A stretch of 24,282 bases of DNA from Planctomycetaceae bacterium UBA6894 (GTDB lineage: Bacteria; Planctomycetota; Planctomycetia; Gemmatales; Gemmataceae), in NCBI GenBank assembly GCA_002451275.1, contig DKBS01000035.1:1-24282 (forward strand), in the 5' to 3' direction. Below, piece after piece: positions 8,005 through 16,055 of this stretch. Every line of letters begins with the position of its first letter. Within the stretch, counting starts at the first letter, position 1. The notes below the pieces were generated by a model. The model ran no database searches, was not told where the DNA came from, and was given only the letters and a program-made list of their open reading frames with translations. A program made the translations under genes and the position numbers.

Positions 8005-9027
8005 ATGCACCCCAGCCTGCGAACACTGATTCAGGGATGTGACCTCGACGCCCAAGGCACCTATGCCGCCATCGACCAATTGATCGGGGCCCCGGAAGAT
8101 CCGGTTTCCGCGGCGATCCTGACCGCATGGACCTGCAAGGGGGAAACAGGCCTGGAACTGGCTTCGGCCGCCAAACACCTGATGCCAAAAAGCGTTCCGC
8201 TTCCCCTTCCCGGCGAGTTCATCGACACCTGTGGCACCGGCGGCGACGGGATGGAGACCTTCAACATCTCCACCGCGACCGCCCTCGTGGTCGCCGGATG
8301 CGGCATGCGGGTGGTGAAGCACGGCAACCGCGCCGTGAGCAGCCGGTCCGGAAGTGCCGATGTCCTGGCCATGCTTGGTGTTCGAACCGATGCGCCTGCT
8401 GAAAGCCTCGCCCGCCAATTGGACGAGGTGGGTGTAGTATTTTGCCTCGCCCCCCAATACCACCCGGCTCTTGCGGGGGTGGGCGCCTTGAGGCGAAAAC
8501 TGGGATTCCGCAGTCTTTTCAACGCCCTGGGCCCCCTCATGAACCCGGCGCGGGCCACCAGGCAGGTGATCGGCGTCGGCCAAATCCGCTGGCTGGACAC
8601 CATAGCCCGCGCAGCCTCCCTCATGGGCAAGACGCGTGTTTGCGTGGTGCGGGGCCTGGATGGGTTGGATGAAGTCACCCTGTCCGGCCCGACGGTGGTC
8701 AAGGTGGTGGAGGGTGAATCCATCCGCGACCTGGAGATCACCCCCGGGGATCTGGGGCTTCCCAATGTGGAAACTACCGCCCTCGCCGCCGGCGGGCCGG
8801 AGGAAAGCGCCCAACGCATCGAGGCATTGCTAAGGTGCGCGGATGAACCGGCCGAGGCCATCGTGATGGCCAACACCGCCCTGGCATTGTGGACAGCGGG
8901 CCGTACCGAAAGCCTGCATCAGGGAGTGGATATAGCCCGAAGGGCTCTCGAAACCGGGGCCGCCCTCCGGGTACTGGAGCGCTGGCGGGCATGGTCCCGG
9001 GGAATCCCGCAGGGGGAGAAGCCATGA
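8005..9027 (+). CDS. trpD: Anthranilate phosphoribosyltransferase TrpD
   Basis: 340 residues, the family's usual length. TrpD transfers phosphoribose from PRPP to anthranilate, the second step of tryptophan synthesis. The PRPP-binding glycine loop DTCGTGGDG (74-82), NIST (87-90), KHGNRAVSS (105-113), the LFNALGPLMNPA segment (171-182) and the magnesium-binding DE pair in GLDGLDE (222-223) are all present. I see no missing catalytic residue. The ATG start places the first conserved helix at the normal distance; a nearby upstream ATG at 7973 is in another frame. The stop overlaps the next gene's start as ATGA, so the two are probably co-transcribed and translationally coupled. No other trp gene lies in the window. 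Confidence 0.95.
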   Translation: MHPSLRTLIQGCDLDAQGTYAAIDQLIGAPEDPVSAAILTAWTCKGETGLELASAAKHLMPKSVPLPLPGEFIDTCGTGGDGMETFNISTATALVVAGCGMRVVKHGNRAVSSRSGSADVLAMLGVRTDAPAESLARQLDEVGVVFCLAPQYHPALAGVGALRRKLGFRSLFNALGPLMNPARATRQVIGVGQIRWLDTIARAASLMGKTRVCVVRGLDGLDEVTLSGPTVVKVVEGESIRDLEITPGDLGLPNVETTALAAGGPEESAQRIEALLRCADEPAEAIVMANTALALWTAGRTESLHQGVDIARRALETGAALRVLERWRAWSRGIPQGEKP

Positions 9028-9959
9028 GCCAACCGCGATCGGTGATCCTGATCAACGATCCGGGTGTGGACGGCGCCTTCACCACATGCTTGGCCCTGCT
9101 GGATCCCCGGGTGGAGGTGGCGGCGGTGTTGGCCACCCCCGGCAATGTTTCGGCCCGGCAGGCCACCCGCAACATGCGGACCATCTTGGATCAGGTGGAC
9201 CCTCCACGGCTACCAAGGCTCGGAATCGCTCCCGAGGCCTGCTTTGATGTGGACGGCCGCCTTCTCCACGGGGCCAACGGCTTGGCCGGCCTGCAATTCC
9301 CGGCGATCGACCCCATGCACACCCAGACCAGCGAACGCCTGCTGGTGGAAATGGCGCGGGCCCACCCCCAACGACACTCGGTTCTACTGATGGGTCCGGC
9401 GACAGTCCTAGCCGCGGCCCTCGACCGGGAACCAGCCCTCCCCAAATTGGTCAAGCAGGTGGTGATGGTGGGAGGATGCTGGAAAGCCCCGGGAAACTGC
9501 GGGCCGGGCATCGATTTCCATTTCCGGTGCGACCCGGAATCCGCCCGCAAGGTGCTCGCTGCGGGTTTTCACCTGACCTTGGTTCCCCTGGACGCCACCG
9601 CGGGACTAGTGGTTTCCCCTTCCGACATGGAATTGTTTTCCTGCGGCTCCCCCACAGGCAGCTTCCTGCGGCAATTGATCCAATCCGGCCTTAAATACGC
9701 GGCCAGCCAACATGGAGTGGAGGGGTTCCCCATGAAGGATCTGGGTGCCCTGCTGGCCCTGCTCCACGAGGCCGAGGTCACGAAAACACCCTTGGCTGTG
9801 GATGTGGAAACCCGGGGCGAAATCACCCGGGGCATGAGCGTTTTCGACAGCCGCTGGGCCACGGATGCGCACCCTAACGCCTTGGTCATCCAGTCTTTTC
9901 CCGAGGATCTGATGGGCCATTACCTGGAATTCATCACACCTTATGTGGATATGGCCTAA
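9024..9959 (+). CDS. Inosine-uridine nucleoside hydrolase-like protein
   Basis: 311 residues from the ATG at 9024, which overlaps the trpD stop and has AGGGGGAG a few bases upstream. A longer open frame starts at 8889 but would overlap trpD by 139 bases and lacks family similarity. Nucleoside hydrolases split the N-glycosidic bond of ribonucleosides, using a calcium ion held by an N-terminal Asp cluster. Here the usual DxDPGxDD reads INDPGVDG (10-17), so the last Asp is Gly. GN (40-41), HGANGLAG (82-89), MGPATVLA (123-130) and DFHFRCDPESA (164-174) match family blocks. The region of the C-terminal catalytic HD is KD (238-239). It is thus a family member with altered ligands, either with changed specificity or weak or no hydrolase activity. 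The link to trpD is not explained by known pathways. Confidence 0.8.
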   Translation: MSQPRSVILINDPGVDGAFTTCLALLDPRVEVAAVLATPGNVSARQATRNMRTILDQVDPPRLPRLGIAPEACFDVDGRLLHGANGLAGLQFPAIDPMHTQTSERLLVEMARAHPQRHSVLLMGPATVLAAALDREPALPKLVKQVVMVGGCWKAPGNCGPGIDFHFRCDPESARKVLAAGFHLTLVPLDATAGLVVSPSDMELFSCGSPTGSFLRQLIQSGLKYAASQHGVEGFPMKDLGALLALLHEAEVTKTPLAVDVETRGEITRGMSVFDSRWATDAHPNALVIQSFPEDLMGHYLEFITPYVDMA

Positions 9960-9965
9960 TAGGCC
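9953..9965. other. Small palindrome over the nucleoside hydrolase stop codon
   Basis: GGCCTA-A-TAGGCC spans the TAA stop, in the 19-base gap between convergent genes (this one and sixA). As RNA it could only form a four-pair GC stem with a five-base loop, and no T-run follows, so it is at best a weak terminator. Confidence 0.25.
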
Positions 9966-9978
9966 GACTCAACTGCCC

Positions 9979-10494
9979 TCAATCAGCCAATTCATGCCAG
10001 GCAGGATTGGTGAACCACAACAGGCGGGCCATGCCTTCCTGCATTCCAAGAGGGCAGGCGAGCAGCATGGCACCGGCCTTGGGAAAATGCACACCCGAAG
10101 GTTCCGCACCCAGTAACCAGCCGGCCACCTCGCTCATCTCGGGCATGTGACCCACCACCACCACCCGGCCGTTGTGCCCGGCCTTCCGCAACGCCTCGAG
10201 GATGGCGCCGGCACCCGCGCCCGAGGCCAGGGCAGGGAGTGGCTCCTCTTTCCAGGTAACCGACAATTTCTTTGCACCCTCGGCCATGAAGTGGGCGGTT
10301 TGGCAGGTTCGAATCAGGGGACTGTGCAGCAAAAGCTCAGGCTTCCAGCCGATGGAGGCCAATGCCTTGCCAAGCAGGCTGGCCTGCAATTGGCCTTCGG
10401 CACTGAGGGGGCGCTGAAAGTCGCTGGCGATCACACGGCCATCCGCCTCAACCGCATCGGCATGACGAACCAGGCAGAGTTCAAGCTTTGACAC
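9979..10494 (-). CDS. sixA: Phosphohistidine phosphatase SixA-like histidine phosphatase
   Basis: 171 residues of the histidine-phosphatase (phosphoglycerate mutase-like) superfamily, SixA branch. The nucleophile motif LVRHADA (His11), the second arginine in SPLIRTCQTA (Arg62) and the second histidine in VVVGHMPEM (His116) are all present, so it should be active. SixA removes phosphate from phosphohistidine in the HPt domains of phosphorelay proteins and in phosphotransferase-system proteins in E. coli; the substrate here is unknown. The start is GTG at 10494; no other start fits the RHA motif at residue 10. The gene stands alone, convergent with the nucleoside hydrolase-like gene and divergent from typA. 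Confidence 0.85.
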   Translation of the reverse strand: MSKLELCLVRHADAVEADGRVIASDFQRPLSAEGQLQASLLGKALASIGWKPELLLHSPLIRTCQTAHFMAEGAKKLSVTWKEEPLPALASGAGAGAILEALRKAGHNGRVVVVGHMPEMSEVAGWLLGAEPSGVHFPKAGAMLLACPLGMQEGMARLLWFTNPAWHELAD

Positions 10495-10592
10495 CCCAAT
10501 CCCCCCAATTAGCCGTCCTACTCAGAATCCTTCTGGCTGCAGGTACGGTTGTCCGATCGTAAAATCCTTCCTTCAACCGGGTGGGGACAGCT

Positions 10593-10623
10593 TTGGCATG
10601 GGCTGAAGGTAGGCTGTTATGAT
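10593..10623 (+). promoter_or_regulatory. Possible typA promoter with a palindrome at the -10
   Basis: TTGGCA (10593-10598) and TATGAT (10618-10623) resemble -35 and -10 boxes, but the 19-base spacing is longer than ideal. The -10 lies in a perfect small palindrome, GTTAT-G-ATAAC (10616-10626), which could be an operator half. Weak support. Confidence 0.3.
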
Positions 10624-10653
10624 AACTTGTATTCAGTTGCTGTGTTTTCCTTA

Positions 10654-10680
10654 ACCCGCTCAGGCGGGTGCTTTTGTTTC
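10654..10680 (+). terminator. Terminator-like hairpin in the typA leader
   Basis: ACCCGC (10654-10659) pairs perfectly with GCGGGT (10664-10669) around a TCAG loop and is followed by GCTTTTGTTTC. This has the form of an intrinsic terminator on the plus strand, ending about 20 bases before the typA ATG. It could attenuate typA, end a short upstream transcript, or act as a leader structure. Confidence 0.45.
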
Positions 10681-10698
10681 TGGTGGTATGTCCAAGTC

Positions 10699-12513
10699 AT
10701 GAAGCCCAAAGATATTCGCAACATCGCCATCATCGCCCACGTGGACCACGGCAAAACCACGCTGGTGGACCAAATGCTTCGCCAGTCGGGTCAATTCCGC
10801 GAAAGCGAATTGCGGGGCGAGCGCATCCTGGACTCGAATGATTTGGAACGCGAGCGCGGCATCACCATCCTTGCCAAGAATATCGCCCTGCAACTGGATG
10901 ACACCAAGATCAACCTGGTGGACACGCCCGGTCACGCCGACTTCGGCGGCGAGGTGGAGCGCACCCTCACCCTGGCCGACGGGTGCTTGCTGCTCGTGGA
11001 TGCCGCCGAGGGCGTGATGCCGCAAACCCGCTTTGTGTTGCGCAAGGCATTCGCGCGCGGCTTGAAACCGATTGTTGTGATCAACAAGATCGACCGCCCC
11101 GACGCCCGCATCTCCGAGGTGCTGAACGCTGTTTTCGACCTGTTTTTGGAGCTGGGCGCCACCGACGAGCAGATGGAGTTTCCGGTGATTTACGCGTCGG
11201 GCCGCGACGGCATTGCCTCGCTGGACTCGACTGTCCGCGGCACCGACCTGAAGCCGCTCTTTGACGCTGTCCTGAAGCATGTGCCGCCGCCGGTCACCAG
11301 GCCCGATGAACCGCTGCAGATGCTGGTCACCTCGCTCGACTACAACGAGTTCCTGGGAAGGCTGGCGGTCGGCCGCATCACTGCGGGCAGCATCCGCAAG
11401 AACCAGCGGATCACCCACCTTCGCCGCGACGGGACCAAGGCCAACCTGCCCGTGAAGGCGCTTTTCACCTTCGACCGCCTTGGGCGCGTCGAGGCGGACG
11501 AGGCCTTTTCAGGCGATGTCTGCGCCGTGGTGGGCATTGATGACATCGACATCGGCGACACCATCGCCTGCCCCGACTCGCCTGCCGCCCTGGAACCCAT
11601 CGCGGTAGACGAACCGACACTGAGCATGGTGTTCCGGATCAATGACTCTCCCTTCGCAGGACGGGAGGGCACCTTTGTCACCAGCCGCCAGCTGCGTGAG
11701 CGTTTGATGAAGGAACTGGAGAAGAATGTCGCGATGCGGGTCACCACCGATCCCGACAAAACCGACGAGTTCCAGGTCGCCGGCCGCGGCATGCTCCACC
11801 TGTCGGTGCTGATCGAAACCATGCGGCGCGAGGGGTTTGAGCTGTCGGTTTCGAAACCCCGTGTGCTGACCAAGGAAATCAATGGCGAAACCATGGAACC
11901 TATCGAGTTCCTGGTGATCGAGGCGCCGCAGGGTGCCGTGGGCGCCGTGATGGAACTGGTGGGCAACCGCCGCGCCGAATGCCTCAAGATGGACAGCAAC
12001 GGTGTCACCAGCCACATCGAGTTCACCATCCCGGCCCGTGGCCTGATCGGCCTGAGGAATCGCCTGATGACCGCTTCCAGCGGCGAGGCGATCGTGCACC
12101 ACAATTTCCATGAGTACGCCCCCAACCGCGGCGCGATCCCGGGCCGCCAGAACGGCGTGTTGATCAGCATTGAAACCGGTCGCGTCACCGCGCACGCCCT
12201 GGAGGCCCTGCAGGATCGCGGCATCCTCTTCGTGCAGCCAGGCGACGAGGTCTACGAAGGGCAGGTGGTTGGCGAGCACTGCCGCGACAACGACCTCACC
12301 GTGAACGTATGCCGCGAGAAGAAACTGACCAACATGCGCGCCGCGGGCTCGGACAAGACCGTGGTGATCAAGCCACCGCGCCAGATCAACCTGGAACTGG
12401 CACTCGAATACATCGACGACGATGAACTGGTGGAGATCACCCCCTCCGCCATCCGCGTTCGCAAGGTGTACCTGAAGGAAAACGAGCGGAAACGCTTCGG
12501 CCGGAATTCCTAA
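10699..12513 (+). CDS. typA: Ribosome-associated translational GTPase TypA/BipA
   Basis: 604 residues, the usual ~607. TypA is an EF-G-like GTPase that binds the ribosome and aids large-subunit assembly, especially in cold or stress. It has G1 AHVDHGKT (13-20), the G2-region RERGITI (51-57), G3 DTPGH (75-79) and G4 NKID (129-132). EF-Tu domain II, the EF-G-like C-domain (with [21 protein letters not shown]) and the BipA-specific C-terminal part follow. I chose ATG 10699, which gives [19 protein letters not shown] as in known family members. The frame is open upstream to 10549, but that extension would run through the terminator-like hairpin and has no family match. A small membrane-protein gene follows after 32 bases. 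Confidence 0.95.
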   Translation: MKPKDIRNIAIIAHVDHGKTTLVDQMLRQSGQFRESELRGERILDSNDLERERGITILAKNIALQLDDTKINLVDTPGHADFGGEVERTLTLADGCLLLVDAAEGVMPQTRFVLRKAFARGLKPIVVINKIDRPDARISEVLNAVFDLFLELGATDEQMEFPVIYASGRDGIASLDSTVRGTDLKPLFDAVLKHVPPPVTRPDEPLQMLVTSLDYNEFLGRLAVGRITAGSIRKNQRITHLRRDGTKANLPVKALFTFDRLGRVEADEAFSGDVCAVVGIDDIDIGDTIACPDSPAALEPIAVDEPTLSMVFRINDSPFAGREGTFVTSRQLRERLMKELEKNVAMRVTTDPDKTDEFQVAGRGMLHLSVLIETMRREGFELSVSKPRVLTKEINGETMEPIEFLVIEAPQGAVGAVMELVGNRRAECLKMDSNGVTSHIEFTIPARGLIGLRNRLMTASSGEAIVHHNFHEYAPNRGAIPGRQNGVLISIETGRVTAHALEALQDRGILFVQPGDEVYEGQVVGEHCRDNDLTVNVCREKKLTNMRAAGSDKTVVIKPPRQINLELALEYIDDDELVEITPSAIRVRKVYLKENERKRFGRNS

Positions 12514-12545
12514 GGGGTGGGGTGATTCCCTGACGGGGAGGCGGC

Positions 12546-12725
12546 ATGCGCCACAAACTTCCTTCACCTTGGATTTGGTTGATGGCGTTCGCCACCGTCC
12601 TCGGGATGGTCTGGCTGGCCGGGCAAAACCCCTTCGCCGGCGTGGTCGGCTTCCTGGTGGGCAAGCATGTGTTGATTGCCTTGTTGACCCTCGAACTGGG
12701 AGTGGGCTCCACCGGGCCTGGTTGA
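12546..12725 (+). CDS. Small 59-residue membrane protein downstream of typA
   Basis: A 59-codon frame begins with ATG, 32 bases after the typA stop, and has GGGGAGG (12535-12541) four bases before it, one of the best ribosome binding sites in the window. It encodes a short basic N-terminus (MRHKLPSP), a hydrophobic segment (WIWLMAFATVLGMVWLAG, about 9-26), a turn (QNPFAG), and a second hydrophobic segment (about 32-52). It ends in TGA, 21 bases before the strong terminator at 12747. The composition suggests a two-helix hairpin inner-membrane protein. I recognise no family. The position inside the typA transcription unit, the strong site and the patterned hydrophobicity support a real gene; no homologue could be checked. 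Confidence 0.55.
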   Translation: MRHKLPSPWIWLMAFATVLGMVWLAGQNPFAGVVGFLVGKHVLIALLTLELGVGSTGPG

Positions 12726-12746
12726 GCGGTTGGACGGTTTTAAACC

Positions 12747-12785
12747 GAACCGGGGCGGCTTCCTTGGGGGAAGCCGCCCCGGTTC
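12747..12785. terminator. Strong bidirectional terminator between typA unit and glyQS
   Basis: A perfect 17-base-pair inverted repeat (12747-12763 with 12769-12785) surrounds a five-base loop, TTGGG. It lies between convergent genes, 21 bases after the small membrane protein's stop and 20 bases beyond the glyQS stop. On the minus strand it is followed by TTTAAAA; on the plus strand by ATTTGT, so both sides have modest T content. Confidence 0.8.
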
Positions 12786-12805
12786 CATTTGTCACTCTGC
12801 AGCCG

Positions 12806-14407
12806 TCAGGCCGTGGGCTTCATTTTGCCCCGCAGGGTATCCAACACCCCGGCAAGGGGAACACGGATCTGCTCCAGGCTGTCACGGTCCCGCAGGGTGA
12901 CCGTGTTGTCCTCCTTGGTCTGTCCGTCAATGGTGATGCAGAATGGCGTCCCAATCTCATCCTGACGGCGGTAGCGGCGGCCGATGGCACCGCCATCGTC
13001 ATACTGCACCGCCAGTTCGCCCTTCAGCTCGCTGTAAAGGGCTTGGGCGATTTCCGGCATCCCGTCCTTGTTCACCAGGGGCAAAATTGCGGCTTTCACG
13101 GGGGCCAGACGCGGATGCAGTTTCAGCACCACGCGGGTATCCCCCTCTACCACATCCTCGTGGTAAGCCTCGCACAGAAACGCCAGAGTGCCACGATCGG
13201 CCCCAGCCGAAGGTTCAATCACATGGGGAATGAACCGCTCGCGGGCCTGGTCATCGAAATAACGCAGGTCCTTGCCGGACCCCTTGTGGCGGGGCTTCCC
13301 ATCCTCGCCCATTTCCACCACCAGCTCCCCGTCCTTGCGGGCCAGCTTGCCCTCCATGTGGCTGCGCAGGTCGAAATCACCACGGTGCGCAATGCCCTCG
13401 AGCTCCCCGAATTCGCCCGGAGGCAGAAACGGGAAGGCGTATTCGATGTCAGCGGTTCCGCAGGAGTAGTGGCTCAGCTCGTCAGCGTGGTGGTCGCGCA
13501 ACTGCAGGCGGCTGGAGGAAAGCCCCAGCGACAGGTACCAGGCATAACGCCGGTCGCGCCAGAACTTGTACCAGTCGGGCGACTCCGACGGCTTGCAGAA
13601 GAATTCGATCTCCATCTGCTCGAATTCGCGCGAGCGAAAGGTGAAGTTCCGGGGTGTGATCTCGTTTCGGAAGCTTTTGCCCACCTGGGCGATGCCGAAG
13701 GGCAGCTTCACCCGCGTGGAGTCGCACACGTTCTTGAAGTTCACAAAGATGCCCTGCGCCGTTTCAGGCCGCAGGAAGGCAGCCCCTTCCTCGCCGCTCA
13801 GGGCGCCGACGAAGGTCTTGAACATCAGGTTGAATTCGCGCGGAGGCGTCAGGGTGCCCAGCTCGTTGGAATCGGGCCCCAAAACCTCAGCAAAATCAGC
13901 CACCGTGGTCAGCGACACCAGGTCCGAAACCCAGGTCAGCTCCTCGGCCTGTTTGGCCCGCAGGTTGAAGAATTTCAGGGCCCGGCCTTCGGTCTCCTTC
14001 AGCCCCTCCTCGCCGCCCGTCTGGCTGGCGACAAAGATTTTTCTCCCCTTGGCCTCGACCCAGCGCCCGCGCACCTGGTCGTGGCGGTAGCGTTTCTTCG
14101 ACACCCGGCAATCGACCATGAAGTCGTGGAACAGGTCGTAATGGCCTGAGCACTTCCACACCTGCGGATGCATGATGATGGAGCAATCCAGGCCCACCAT
14201 CTGGTGGGTGGTGGGAGCTCCCGGCGCGGTGACCAGCTCGTTGTGGCCGGTGACCATGTCACGCCACCAGGCCTCCTTCACATTCCGCTTCAATTCCACG
14301 CCAAGGGGGCCGTAGTCCCAAAAGCCGTTCAGGCCGCCGTAAATCTCGCTCGACTGGAAAAGATATCCGCGTCGTTTGCACAGGGATACCAGCTTGTCCA
14401 TCTCCAT
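12806..14407 (-). CDS. glyQS: Glycyl-tRNA synthetase, dimeric type
   Basis: 533 residues, a class II aminoacyl-tRNA synthetase that charges tRNA-Gly. It is the single-chain alpha2 type (eukaryote-, archaea- and Gram-positive-like), not the GlyQ/GlyS alpha2beta2 form. After the N-terminal FQSSEIYGGLNGFWDYGPLG stretch come the motif 2 region FRNEITPRNFTFRSREFEQ (246-264), the glycine-specific blocks around FLRPETAQGIF (211-221) and motif 3 EPSAGADRGTLAFL (398-411). An HGTP-type anticodon-binding domain fills about 430-525. I see no broken motif. Two possible ATGs lie two codons apart (14407 and 14401); the first is used. A weak inverted repeat lies in its leader at 14431-14450, and I found no T-box signature. 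comB lies 111 bases upstream on the same strand. Confidence 0.95.
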   Translation of the reverse strand: MEMDKLVSLCKRRGYLFQSSEIYGGLNGFWDYGPLGVELKRNVKEAWWRDMVTGHNELVTAPGAPTTHQMVGLDCSIIMHPQVWKCSGHYDLFHDFMVDCRVSKKRYRHDQVRGRWVEAKGRKIFVASQTGGEEGLKETEGRALKFFNLRAKQAEELTWVSDLVSLTTVADFAEVLGPDSNELGTLTPPREFNLMFKTFVGALSGEEGAAFLRPETAQGIFVNFKNVCDSTRVKLPFGIAQVGKSFRNEITPRNFTFRSREFEQMEIEFFCKPSESPDWYKFWRDRRYAWYLSLGLSSSRLQLRDHHADELSHYSCGTADIEYAFPFLPPGEFGELEGIAHRGDFDLRSHMEGKLARKDGELVVEMGEDGKPRHKGSGKDLRYFDDQARERFIPHVIEPSAGADRGTLAFLCEAYHEDVVEGDTRVVLKLHPRLAPVKAAILPLVNKDGMPEIAQALYSELKGELAVQYDDGGAIGRRYRRQDEIGTPFCITIDGQTKEDNTVTLRDRDSLEQIRVPLAGVLDTLRGKMKPTA

Positions 14408-14430
14408 CGTTCAGCATCCTTTCACCAGGG

Positions 14431-14450
14431 ACCGGGATATACCCCCCGGT
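14431..14450 (-). other. Inverted repeat upstream of glyQS
   Basis: ACCGGG (14431-14436) and CCCGGT (14445-14450) form a six-pair dyad with an eight-base spacer, 24-43 bases before the glyQS ATG on the minus strand. No T-run follows. It could be an operator or a leader hairpin, or it may be chance in GC-rich DNA. Confidence 0.25.
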
Positions 14451-14518
14451 ACGCCTTCCTCGGCCAGAAAAGTCCTCAAAATCTATTCAGAAACACCAGT
14501 TCATCCCATCCATCAGAC

Positions 14519-15310
14519 TCAGGGCATCCGGCCCATAGACGGAGCCCTTGGCCCCGGGCCGATCAACTCCAGCCGGAACGGGTCATGCCTCAACTGGGGC
14601 ACCACCGGCAGGCTGTCCAACGCGGCAGCAAACTCAACATCCCCCCCAAAGCCCAGGCCGAACAGCGTTTGCCCATGCGTCTCGGCGCGCAAGGCCGCCG
14701 GAAGCTGGGCGGGCTCCATGGTACCCGCCATCGTCAACGCCCGTTGGCTGCCCATGTCAGGAGCCACCAGAAAAGGCTCCGGCAAACGGGTCAGTTCCCG
14801 TGCCAGCCATCCGGCAAAAAGCATGTCCTCGCCACAGGGCTGGCCATGCTGCCCGGCGCAGACGATCCGAACGGGATTCCCATCCTCGTCTAATTCCTTC
14901 ACAAGGGCCGATAGATTCACAAAAGCACCGGCAAACACCTTGCCCGCCCCAGACACAGCCAAAATGGCCCGGGTGCCGTTGGTGGTTCCCATCACGATGG
15001 ATTTGCCACGCACCCGAGTGGGGCTGAAATCGAGGGGTGAATTGCCCAGATCAAAACCCGGGGGCTTCACCCCGTTCTTTTCCCCCGCCAGCAGGACCCT
15101 GGCCGGATCCAGCCGGCCCGCATGGCTCCTGGCTTCCTCAGCGGAAAGGCAAGGCACCACGGCCATCGCGCCTGAAGCCAGCGCCTGAATGATGGTGGTG
15201 GTGGCGCGCAACACATCCACAACCACGGCCTGCTCCTCGGCCAGGCCAAAGGGTGATCCCTCACCCGCCACCTCGTCAGGTGTCAGATTCACGCGCACGA
15301 TGCGTTTCAC
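14519..15310 (-). CDS. comB: 2-phosphosulfolactate phosphatase family protein (ComB)
   Basis: 263 residues from a GTG at 15310, which has AGGG nine bases upstream and gives MKRIVRVNLTPDE, aligning with the family's first strand. The frame stays open to a GTG at 15397, adding 29 residues without visible family similarity. ComB is a magnesium-dependent phosphatase that turns 2-phosphosulfolactate into sulfolactate, known from coenzyme M synthesis in methanogens; bacterial members are widespread and often of unproven role. Family blocks present are VVDVLRATTT (30-39), GFDLGNSP (85-92), TTNGT (109-113) and CGEDMLFAG (159-167). comA and comC do not appear nearby, so coenzyme M synthesis is not implied. 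It lies upstream of glyQS on the same strand. Confidence 0.8.
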   Translation of the reverse strand: MKRIVRVNLTPDEVAGEGSPFGLAEEQAVVVDVLRATTTIIQALASGAMAVVPCLSAEEARSHAGRLDPARVLLAGEKNGVKPPGFDLGNSPLDFSPTRVRGKSIVMGTTNGTRAILAVSGAGKVFAGAFVNLSALVKELDEDGNPVRIVCAGQHGQPCGEDMLFAGWLARELTRLPEPFLVAPDMGSQRALTMAGTMEPAQLPAALRAETHGQTLFGLGFGGDVEFAAALDSLPVVPQLRHDPFRLELIGPGPRAPSMGRMP

Positions 15311-15473
15311 ACTGCTCGGCACCCTGTAGCCTTCCGCCGTCTCAACCCAATGAAAACATTCGGGCGTATGCCGCCCAAACCCTCGATCCGTGGGCACCTT
15401 TTAGCGAACGATGGGCCCCTGTAAAGCCCGAAATCAAATGAGGTGAATACCAATAAATATCTAAACCTTCTAC

Positions 15474-16055
15474 TTAGTCACCAGAAGCTAGAAAAAAAGG
15501 TGCGGGAGCCTCACGAAGGGCGCGGGTCATGGTGACCCACCCAGCCTCGGCGGGTGGGCGTACACACCGGTACGCCGTTTCCAGGGCCTTCAGGCCTTCT
15601 TCCTGCAGGGCGACTTTCCACTCCGGCCAAGGCTTCAGCAGGATCGATTCTTGCTGAATAGCGCTGGCCAATCGCATTTCCCCGACGGGGGAACCGCCCG
15701 GGCGAGCCGGGGTTTTCCCAAGGAAAAGGTGGGGTAAAACCGGCCCCAAAGCCCCCACCAGAAGGCAGCCAGCCACCAGCAGGGCGGATCGCCCCCGCCA
15801 TCCGCTGGAAGGCTTGGGACTGCCGCTACTCATCCCCTGATATTCCGGACCCGAAAGTGTCAGCAAAATTCTCTGACGCAGGCCACTTGGAGGTTCCAGC
15901 CCAGCCATCCCCTCCAGGATGTTCGCGATGCGGACAATGTCTCTGCAGTGGCTCTGGCAGGAGGGACAGTGCGCCAAATGGCCTCGGACCCCCTCGTGCC
16001 TGGGCAGATCCGCCCAGTTTTCCTGCAGCCATTCCTGACAGGCGTGGCAGTTCAT
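15474..16055 (-). CDS. Zinc-finger (ZAS-type) anti-sigma factor
   Basis: 193 residues from the ATG at 16055; a GTG one codon upstream (16058) is also possible. AAGGAGG four bases before the ATG favours the ATG, and GTGATGA overlaps the sigma-factor stop. The N-terminal part has the anti-sigma zinc signature His-x3-Cys-x2-Cys (HLAHCPSC, about residues 26-33) plus an earlier CHAC, the fold that clamps ECF sigma factors in the cytoplasm. One membrane segment (about 90-113, LLVAGCLLVGALGPVL) follows, then an outer tail of about 80 residues of no known family. The pairing with the ECF sigma factor immediately upstream, and the translational coupling, support the role. The signal sensed is unknown. 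Confidence 0.75.
   Translation of the reverse strand: MNCHACQEWLQENWADLPRHEGVRGHLAHCPSCQSHCRDIVRIANILEGMAGLEPPSGLRQRILLTLSGPEYQGMSSGSPKPSSGWRGRSALLVAGCLLVGALGPVLPHLFLGKTPARPGGSPVGEMRLASAIQQESILLKPWPEWKVALQEEGLKALETAYRCVRPPAEAGWVTMTRALREAPAPFFLASGD

Noticed and set aside
8889..9023. Forty-five-codon extension of the nucleoside hydrolase-like gene.
   Set aside because: It would overlap trpD by over 130 bases; the ATGA start at 9024 has a strong ribosome binding site and fits the family.
10304..10318. A GGTTCGAATC sequence like a tRNA T-loop on the plus strand.
   Set aside because: It lies inside the conserved sixA coding region (IRT block on the minus strand), and no acceptor, D or anticodon arms are seen around it.
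10549..10698. Fifty-codon N-terminal extension of typA.
   Set aside because: It would pass through a promoter-like palindrome and a terminator-like hairpin; the known TypA N-terminus starts at 10699.
11509..12795. A 428-codon minus-strand open frame opposite typA.
   Set aside because: Antisense to a clear, full-length typA; low-complexity His/Gln/Gly composition is typical of a shadow frame.
12569..14149. A 526-codon plus-strand open frame opposite glyQS.
   Set aside because: It runs antisense through the whole conserved glycyl-tRNA synthetase and the terminator hairpin; long antisense frames are common in GC-rich coding DNA.
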